In this document: in pieces, positions 58,801 through 64,000 of the stretch
How positions within the stretch are numbered: the stretch's first letter is position 1
How the letters are laid out: each line of letters starts with the position of its first letter
DNA from: Debaryomyces hansenii CBS767
Taxonomy: Eukaryota; Ascomycota; Pichiomycetes; Serinales; Debaryomycetaceae
Length of the DNA stretch: 64,000 nucleotides
Assembly: GCF_000006445.2 (NCBI RefSeq)
Contig: NC_006049.2
Span: 930,001 to 994,000, forward strand
Direction of reading: 5' to 3'
Notes under the pieces: generated by a model
Database searches by the model: none
Told to the model about the DNA's origin: nothing
What the model saw: only the letters and a program-made list of their open reading frames with translations
Position numbers and translations under genes: made by a program

Positions 58801-59647
58801 TTGATCTAATCTTATGCTGATTGGCAATAGCAATTAAAATATAAAGAATGAATATCAGTAATACAATTATTTCGATAGCACTGGTTAATGAAAAATATAA
58901 GTTTGTACTTGAAGATGATCCATTCTGAATATGAGAATAGTACACGAAGGTAACCAAACCTTCAACGTCTGTTGTTGATGACATTGAGCTCATTCCCAAA
59001 TATGTTGTATCATGAATAGCTTCGATAATAGGACCCTTAATATCAAGATTTGGATGATGAACAATATAGAATTTAACTATTTCGCAGCTAGTAATTAAAT
59101 GATTGACCTTATTTATATTGTTAATTAAAAGAGAATCCATTTGAATATAATCCAAAGAATTAATGGCTCTTAAAATGGAATTATTAAATTCAATCTTGCG
59201 TTCTTCTGCTGCTTCCCCTTCAATATCCCAATCAATATACCAGCTTGATAAGGGTGATATTATCACTATGTCATCGTACTTTCTAGTTAAATTCACATGT
59301 AGATTTTTCATTTCATTTAACACTTCAAATGTCAAAGCATTTTGCTTTTGTTGTATATTTTTGTTCGAAAATTCAAATGTAGTTAATGTTAAGCTTTCTG
59401 GATTGCCACGATTTAATAAGTCAATTAGGTTGTTCAATCTCGTATTACTGTAATCAGTAGATACTATATCTGATCCTAAATAGGACGCTATTCGACAATT
59501 AATCTCTCTGATCGTATAATCGTATGTTACATGGTAGGAAATCGTAAATATTAATATGGTTGGCAACAATACCGTTAATCTAGGGTAAGATATGATGAAG
59601 TTAATGAATCGCTTGATAAAATTCGAAAGTGATCTGTTAGGCGGCAT
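55808..59647 (-). CDS. SCP1: SREBP cleavage-activating protein (SCAP) homologue
   Basis: A 1,279-residue ER/Golgi membrane protein from the ATG at 59647. N-terminal TM (SYPRLTVLLPTILIF), a long lumenal loop, then a sterol-sensing-domain region of several membrane spans (about 265-440; LTTFTASAYIFTIMVVSSRN is the SSD-like signature), more spans to about 620, and a C-terminal half with WD40-like repeats (from about 650; SIGLDHKILIWSPLNKP), which in SCAP bind the SREBP C-terminus. In this role it escorts an SREBP-type transcription factor for processing when sterol is low. S. cerevisiae lacks SCAP; fission yeast Scp1 and some CTG-clade yeasts have it. The gene symbol follows S. pombe usage. Confidence 0.83.
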   Translation of the reverse strand: MPPNRSLSNFIKRFINFIISYPRLTVLLPTILIFTISYHVTYDYTIREINCRIASYLGSDIVSTDYSNTRLNNLIDLLNRGNPESLTLTTFEFSNKNIQQKQNALTFEVLNEMKNLHVNLTRKYDDIVIISPLSSWYIDWDIEGEAAEERKIEFNNSILRAINSLDYIQMDSLLINNINKVNHLITSCEIVKFYIVHHPNLDIKGPIIEAIHDTTYLGMSSMSSTTDVEGLVTFVYYSHIQNGSSSSTNLYFSLTSAIEIIVLLIFILYILIAIANQHKIRSNGGLLIAWVVEVLIAGGASISILDYFHDYKSRMSEHLTTFTASAYIFTIMVVSSRNLFRIINDLAGDDYVNNSHENIHKKLYKFYLGISNNDKDNNESLKRISGFLNSYRVCRKLLQYFCNIPIISKVLIIDIVLIAQLKIFSLYFFGFSLNSPFKEYLTTRLSYFLEAVCVALVIDHFLQLTYLVGIIIIDLKRYDLTDLLNYQAFQRNESLILPNNSIEGNFLSCILLKLNYPSHLRPSRSSVRYKMGEYLLKVRYSTSLTTWVVMLPLIESVYLLGIFMNWRIMLPYNVIRNPKGIGSMTAITILRDETNWIFYVEYLCILVFIVAISTLTFKLTHSDSLDRKPIKIDESDFVLEDKNIFRCIDLINLRDGHNLDVLKITTNSNTSFIVSIGLDHKILIWSPLNKPILRPIDISATINDTNDREFWPINHINISNDGGYIILINYKNKLIKCFERKKLSYSWQCEMPPISGNRIKVLESFFRKRTVPGFLSRKILQQQKADRKNRRGSATSLSSMNSNMNGNFPFPMNSPKLSVMMQPINENLKNEGQELYETELEKQLNRDDFIMVLETGELITISCNTGELKTFDIFASVYNTSEGKKFNSVKKLTTPRVNDRVICHVNNYDIIVASIINNTWRFRILKVHEGFYNKGIHFALPPPMSASSSLNEINDFSFMYNQRGIDENNKECEIITNSKMQINKATIVTVEFVGMIIRVNNLVAEIIDVQGGIILKRFHVGRFKPLTFKVSHLEPTHCKFCGCVSIQSFSILYEDYDKNTIIVHTFKIDANRSKNNICLRVERDPREIRCVGFSSVSEHLFWYENLECWQLTDINMIIGIKKKCIQQEEDMEILDEDARSSSSNIGTLIKNSGLQSLRSRKLRNPKPKLNEQSWEGFIVTLVDGNVLYYQIPACQTDGLIVNKVTCSEKFGYKSMIVNFGNLIKIIYLGNDKLIENDLYYSGTTSRSLPLPTDNLKVPQLNHDLLFINKRSRHNNLHKL

Positions 59648-60007
59648 AGTATGACCTAGTAACAATTTTCTTTATCCTTAGTTCCGTGACCTTAACTGCT
59701 GAAGGTCGTCCTAAAATAATACCTCTAAACAATATTTTATGATAAAAGATAAGGGTAGCACTGTTGCTTTCAAAAACTACTAATATAGTAAACCCAAACG
59801 AGTAATACAATTGAGTAATACAATTGAGTAATACAATAGCAGTGATTGATATTAACAAATATAACTATAATTTATTGCAAAGTTGAATAAGAAAGTTTAG
59901 GGTCTCGCCAAAAAAAAATCACCAGATATTGGGCTACAAGAAAAAAAAATTGGTCAATATGCACCATACTAATTATATTGGAAACATTATTACATAAATT
60001 ATACAAA
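59648..60007. other. Intergenic region with tandem repeat
   Basis: SCAP promoter and RVS161 3' end. The 13-bp unit GAGTAATACAATT is present almost three times in a row (59800-59837). Nothing else is recognised. Confidence 0.55.
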
Positions 60008-60805
60008 CTATTTTTGTCCCAATGAAGTGATGTTCAAGGTTCCCATTTGAGCAAGTAAATCATCAATCCTACCGTCTAAAACACCATTTGCGTATTCATC
60101 TCTTGATGCTTGATCCAAATGTTGTTGAAGTTGTGCCAACCTTGAATATCCTTCGGTACAAAATCTCAATTGAATCTTGACTAAACTTTCAAAAGAAGGA
60201 TCAAGGTAAGGTACTCTCAACGAGATTATCTGCGGTAATTCTTGCTTCAACCTTTCATTTAAATCATCAAAAATATCCTTCGCAAGCGATAATTCCTTCT
60301 CTGCCCTTGGTAACTTACCTGCATCTTTGGCGGGCTTATCGACTAACTTTCTAACCTTTGCCTTACACTGATCATAGTCAACTTTCTTGTGTGCTCTCTT
60401 CTTGATAGCCTCATCGATTTCTGTGAAATAGTTAGTGAATTTTGTTATTGGGTCCAAAATAGTCTCTCTAAACGGCCCATCGACCTGTTTAACCGTTTCT
60501 TCGTCAAGATCCTTAACACACTGCGAGTAATAGTTACCAACATTCGAATAAATTGATGCTCCCTGCTTTGCTTCTTCGTATAAGTTGGACACAATCTCAG
60601 AAATTGTAACTTGTGATGCGGTAACTGCTCTCAATGAATCTAAATAACCTTTGGATGCCTTCTGCAAGCCAGTACCTGCTGATCTTAAGGTCTTGTATCT
60701 TCTTTCTTCTACGTCAAAGTCTTTATCAATTGTTTTATCTACTTCCTTAACTGTAACCGAAGCTCCAGCCCGATGGACGGCTTTCTTAAATCCATCCCAA
60801 GACAT
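60008..60805 (-). CDS. RVS161: Rvs161, BAR-domain amphiphysin-like protein
   Basis: The 265-residue protein is exactly the length of S. cerevisiae Rvs161 and consists of one BAR domain (MSWDGFKKAVHRAGASV amphipathic helix, then GLQKASKGYLDSLRAVTASQ, VDGPFRETILDPITKF, KVDYDQCKAKVRKL). It lacks the SH3 domain that its partner Rvs167 has. With Rvs167 it tubulates the endocytic membrane at scission and also functions in cell fusion. Like Sla2 in this window it acts in endocytosis; no operon-like link is implied. ATG at 60805. Confidence 0.96.
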   Translation of the reverse strand: MSWDGFKKAVHRAGASVTVKEVDKTIDKDFDVEERRYKTLRSAGTGLQKASKGYLDSLRAVTASQVTISEIVSNLYEEAKQGASIYSNVGNYYSQCVKDLDEETVKQVDGPFRETILDPITKFTNYFTEIDEAIKKRAHKKVDYDQCKAKVRKLVDKPAKDAGKLPRAEKELSLAKDIFDDLNERLKQELPQIISLRVPYLDPSFESLVKIQLRFCTEGYSRLAQLQQHLDQASRDEYANGVLDGRIDDLLAQMGTLNITSLGQK

Positions 60806-61019
60806 TATTTAATATAGTACGTATGTTACACTTAGTCAATTGCAAGTTATATAGGTCAATTGTTTATAGCTTTCAATTCAGTTAGTTAGCATGCTTGCCA
60901 TTGTTTCCGTATCCCAAGAACCTTGAAATGAGAATAGTGTAATAACCAAAATACTACTGGTATTGGACATTACAGTTGACTTCTTCCTATCCATATATAA
61001 CTGTCAATAACAAGCTTAA

Positions 61020-61391
61020 ATGTCAGAATTACCAAATAATAGTGACGGAAACAACCTGGGTGTTTTGAAGGTTGAAAAGAAAACGGAGAAAACAGAAACG
61101 ACAGAATCTGAAAGAAATCCAGTCATCGTGGAAGAAGAAACTAGTTCTACCGAGGACGATACTATGGCCAAGAGTACAGAAAGTAGCGCAAGTACTGGCA
61201 ATGATGCTGATACCTATATTAAAGGGCTGAATGAAGAAATAGTGAACGAAATTTTAGAATTGAAACTGAAAATCTCCACTTTAGTTTCCAATATTCGTGA
61301 TACGAAAACGTTATGTGACAAGTACGACAACCAAAATCAATATTTGCAAGATTATGTAGGTAGTTTAATGAAAAGTGGTGAAATAAAATGA
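61020..61391 (+). CDS. SLO1: Slo1/SCOCO, short coiled-coil Arl-binding protein
   Basis: A 123-residue protein with an acidic Ser/Thr/Glu-rich N-terminus (1-68) and a C-terminal coiled coil (about 70-118: LNEEIVNEILELKLKISTL then RDTKTLCDKYDNQNQYLQDY). The final segment (LVSNIRDTKTLCDKYDNQNQ YLQDYVGSLM) has the conserved heptad pattern of SCOCO, the effector of Arl1/Arl3-type GTPases at the Golgi. S. cerevisiae Slo1 is 85 residues; here the coiled coil is similar with an added N-terminus. The call rests on remembered pattern, hence moderate to good confidence. Confidence 0.75.
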   Translation: MSELPNNSDGNNLGVLKVEKKTEKTETTESERNPVIVEEETSSTEDDTMAKSTESSASTGNDADTYIKGLNEEIVNEILELKLKISTLVSNIRDTKTLCDKYDNQNQYLQDYVGSLMKSGEIK

Positions 61392-61683
61392 TGGTGATAT
61401 GACCAATTACAGAGATAGATACAAAAGTGCAGTTCCATTGACCGTGGTAGGTTTAGCATGGAGCCTAGCATAATTCGAAACAAAACGTTACATACGGCCA
61501 ACGCACTGCTAATATACTATCGACAATTTTCATACTTTAGTGTATGCATATTCTGGTTTCTTGGAGACTATATGAATGTTTTATGAGTAAATAACTTACT
61601 GAGATCGTTTCGGTTTTTGTTTTTTTTGCATTTGTGGTTTTTAGAATTTAACTTATATCTTCATTATTGCAAACCCATAAGAT

Positions 61684-62583
61684 ATGGATAGAGGACTAGT
61701 AAATAAAGATAGCAATAAATTAGAATCAAATCTATTGGATCTTAAGATAGGATCTGGCAATTACTTTCTGATGGACAGTTGTGTTACCAAAGAAACATAC
61801 GACAAGATGTTTCTCCTATCTCATGGAAACTCACAGAACCCCGTAGATTTAAGAGGAAATACGATTTATAGACTACCATTATATCAGACTGATTTAGAAA
61901 ACTACAAGAACTCTAGCTGTTCAAAGGATTCGCCATATGCCACACCAAATGAAAATCAATTACAGTGTGATAAACAACCTGATAGAAGTTGGATAATAGC
62001 CACTGAAGGATCTGAAGCGAATAAATTAAAGGAAAATGTAAATGCAAATGCAATGTTAGGCTGTTCCAAAGGTGATAAGCCATCATATGAAAAACAACGG
62101 GCCTCTTTATTACGCACGCAGCTTTCACGGCCAACTGTTGGAATAGATCGAGCAAGATTCACTCAAGAAATACAGGCGAAGTCCAAACCATACACTGAAG
62201 TACAATACGTGTGCACTCCTTCACTTTCAGACGCTTTGAAGCTCGAATTCAAAGATAGAAGGGGGCCTGCTTTGAACCAACCTTTGGCAGATAATAACTC
62301 GAAATTAGACTTATCGACTTTGCCAAAAAGAAAAAATACTCAGGTTGCTCCATTTTGTAATGAAGTTGATCTCAATGAGGAAAATAACGACGATGCCATA
62401 TTGATAAATTGGTTCACAGAAGAAATAAAGTTAAATGATACAGATTATAGAGAAATACCAACTACACATGTACCGATTTTAAAAAAATTATTAAAGGGCT
62501 TGAGGTATTATTTGGATTTTCTGAAATCTGAAGCAGGACAAAGACGTCGAACCAAGAATGTTCAATTGGAAGCAAAAACTTAG
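61684..62583 (+). CDS. Unrecognised protein
   Basis: A 299-residue, mostly hydrophilic protein from the ATG at 61684. No signal peptide, membrane helix or domain that I recognise. The N-terminal third has the pattern LRGNTIYRLPLYQTDLENY; the C-terminal 60 residues are helical and basic (ILKKLLKGLRYYLDFLKSEA then GQRRRTKN). Cysteines are scattered without a clear zinc-binding spacing. Codon use looks like that of its neighbours, and it sits among conserved genes, so a true gene specific to this yeast group or a fast-evolving orthologue is likely. Confidence 0.78.
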   Translation: MDRGLVNKDSNKLESNLLDLKIGSGNYFLMDSCVTKETYDKMFLLSHGNSQNPVDLRGNTIYRLPLYQTDLENYKNSSCSKDSPYATPNENQLQCDKQPDRSWIIATEGSEANKLKENVNANAMLGCSKGDKPSYEKQRASLLRTQLSRPTVGIDRARFTQEIQAKSKPYTEVQYVCTPSLSDALKLEFKDRRGPALNQPLADNNSKLDLSTLPKRKNTQVAPFCNEVDLNEENNDDAILINWFTEEIKLNDTDYREIPTTHVPILKKLLKGLRYYLDFLKSEAGQRRRTKNVQLEAKT

Positions 62584-62678
62584 AAAATAGCCAATTTAGT
62601 CGTGAATTAAATTTGAAATGATACAGCAACGTAAGTTAGCTTAGCTAAATGATATATATATATTTCTATATGTCACAC

Positions 62679-63878
62679 TTAACCATTTTTATAAAGTGAA
62701 TTAAATGCATCTGGTATATTTGTTAAGCGAATGCCATCGTGTGAGATTGAATTCTTTAGAATTTCTTTCGTTATCTCTTGGGACTTCCATACCTTTTCAT
62801 TCTGTCGCACTAAGGTAGTAGAACAATATAAAGAGCACCCAGCCCACAGTCCTAAAGTGACTTTGCAACTTGCATTACCGATGACCAAATTTCTGACTTC
62901 CCGTATAAGTCGTGTTTTAAATCCAGGAATATTAGATGCTTCTCCAGTTATTATTATATTTTCAAGTAAGACTGGCCTGACGTCGATTGGTGACTTTTTG
63001 ACAATGGATACTATTACCTGACATATCTTATCTTCCTCGAAAAATAAAGATTCTACCACTTCATATCGTAATCTATTTGGAATACTGATGCCTTTTGAAA
63101 TTTGAAATAGCCTTGTATCATTTTCCTTTTCGTCTATAGGTCTGACATAGACGGCATTTGCAATAAAATTTTCGATAATATCAAATAAGTCGTTTCTTTC
63201 TAACAATGCATTTACATCTTCATCTTCCAATTCTATCAATTTCTCTATAATCTTGTAATGCAATGAACTACCATTGAACCTTTTAGAATCCTCTAAGTGA
63301 CTCAATATCCTGAGGTCTATAATTGTGTTTAGAAGTAATAAATCCCACCGCACATTGACTACTAGCCCATTTGTGTTATTTGCACCTATTACATGCAACA
63401 TAGGCTCGGGTACCCATATTATCGATTTAACTCCAATCTTCGATAGCAAAATCGTTGAAATTCTAGACTTTTCTAGTATCGAATAGCTGGAATCAACTAT
63501 AATTATCTTTGTTTTCGAAGGTGAAACTAGCAAATGATTATTAAAAATATCCAAGAGTTTAACTTGCAAATTATTTCCTGATATACTTTTTGACTGTCTT
63601 GGATTATTACTATGATCTCTGGAATATATTTCTGATACCCTTTTTATAACTGCATTGGATGAAAATAAAGATGATATAACCATATCATGTTGCTCAGAAG
63701 TCATTGAAGCATCGCTTACATTATAATATGGAGGTACGGAAGATGAAGCCCTTTGAGTATTCTGGTCAACAGATTTAATCGTTACTAAAGGCAATGCATC
63801 ACCGGCAAACCCTGCTCGAATAAATGTTGAGCATATGTCAAGAATGACAGGATAATATTCGTTACTTGACCTTGCCAT
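62679..63878 (-). CDS. ARP10: Actin-related protein 10 (dynactin pointed-end)
   Basis: A 399-residue divergent actin-fold protein from the ATG at 63878 (a GTG opens the frame two codons earlier). The first strand reads PVILDICSTFIRAGFAGDALP, the actin phosphate-1 region with changed residues. The second phosphate region is NGLVVNVRW and the adenosine region is ENIIITGEASNIPGFKTRLI. Several ATP-contact residues of actin are altered, as expected for Arp10/Arp11 rather than Arp1. It would cap the Arp1 filament of dynactin, needed for dynein-driven spindle positioning. S. cerevisiae Arp10 is 284 residues, so this one is closer to the animal Arp11 (about 417). Confidence 0.78.
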   Translation of the reverse strand: MARSSNEYYPVILDICSTFIRAGFAGDALPLVTIKSVDQNTQRASSSVPPYYNVSDASMTSEQHDMVISSLFSSNAVIKRVSEIYSRDHSNNPRQSKSISGNNLQVKLLDIFNNHLLVSPSKTKIIIVDSSYSILEKSRISTILLSKIGVKSIIWVPEPMLHVIGANNTNGLVVNVRWDLLLLNTIIDLRILSHLEDSKRFNGSSLHYKIIEKLIELEDEDVNALLERNDLFDIIENFIANAVYVRPIDEKENDTRLFQISKGISIPNRLRYEVVESLFFEEDKICQVIVSIVKKSPIDVRPVLLENIIITGEASNIPGFKTRLIREVRNLVIGNASCKVTLGLWAGCSLYCSTTLVRQNEKVWKSQEITKEILKNSISHDGIRLTNIPDAFNSLYKNG

Positions 63879-63958
63879 ACTCACACAGCTATGAGAGAGA
63901 ATCAGAATTTATTCTATTTTGTAAATTCGCGTTATTTTTACATTCAGTATTTACGTAA

Positions 63959-64000
63959 TTAAAGTAAAGCTAAATCATCATCATCTATATCCATGAATTC
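63959..64000 (-). CDS. C-terminal end of a gene running off the window
   Basis: On the minus strand the window edge reads EFMDIDDDDLALL and then TAA (stop at 63959). The acidic end and its position 80 bp from ARP10 suggest the last codons of a neighbouring gene. The protein cannot be identified from 13 residues, and chance is possible. Confidence 0.35.
   Translation of the reverse strand, partial: EFMDIDDDDLALL

Noticed and set aside
59800..59837. 13-bp tandem repeat as a possible origin or regulatory array
   Set aside because: Only three short AT-rich units; no further support for function.
1..64000. CRISPR arrays or bacterial-type operons
   Set aside because: No regularly spaced repeats of this kind are present; the window is clearly yeast nuclear DNA.

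Overview
The window is nuclear DNA of a budding yeast, most likely a CTG-clade (CUG-Ser) species of the Debaryomyces type. The reasons are AT-rich, nearly intronless genes with clear ascomycete yeast orthologues, scarce CTG codons in conserved genes, one CTG at a PGS1 position I remember as serine in S. cerevisiae, a SCAP homologue (absent from S. cerevisiae), and Ty5/copia-type retrotransposons primed from the anticodon arm of initiator tRNA-Met. Species is inference.

Left flank (1-9.8 kb): PGS1, a mitochondrial YchF-type ATPase (YLF2-like), tRNA-Asp, tRNA-Gly, MRP7 (bL27m), RER1 and SLA2. Several of these act in mitochondria; SLA2 links the endocytic membrane to actin.

Retrotransposon block (about 9.97-28.99 kb): no host gene, only Ty1/copia elements. 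They include a 5'-truncated minus-strand element (A), a plus-strand element with a complete gag-pol ORF but mismatched LTRs (B), LTR/pol debris, a gag start running into a 100-N assembly gap, a frameshifted second-family element (E), and one complete element (C) whose two 544-bp LTRs look identical and are flanked by a 5-bp target duplication, nested inside an older remnant. Such clusters mark centromeres in related yeasts, so this is a candidate centromeric region. LTR modules are shuffled in all combinations.

Island (29.3-42.0 kb): an amino-acid permease, a partial duplicate of VPS23, a broken Ser-rich cell-wall protein gene, a circularly permuted family-2 retroelement, an orphan secreted/membrane precursor with three Kex2-like Lys-Arg sites laid out like a K1-type killer preprotoxin, the short spliced gene VMA9, and intact VPS23 (ESCRT-I).

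Right flank (42.1-64 kb): a dense set of ordinary genes: CBF5, SCC4/MAU2, an unrecognised coiled-coil gene, APN2, SPT15 (TBP), CGR1, a PEX30-family peroxin, tRNA-Val, RCF2, SCAP (SCP1), RVS161, SLO1, an unrecognised gene, ARP10 and the C-terminal end of a further gene. SLA2 and APN2, the classic flanks of MAT in many ascomycetes, lie about 39 kb apart here with no mating-type gene visible between them. Proteins are described with the standard code; in a CUG-Ser yeast each CTG-encoded Leu would be Ser.
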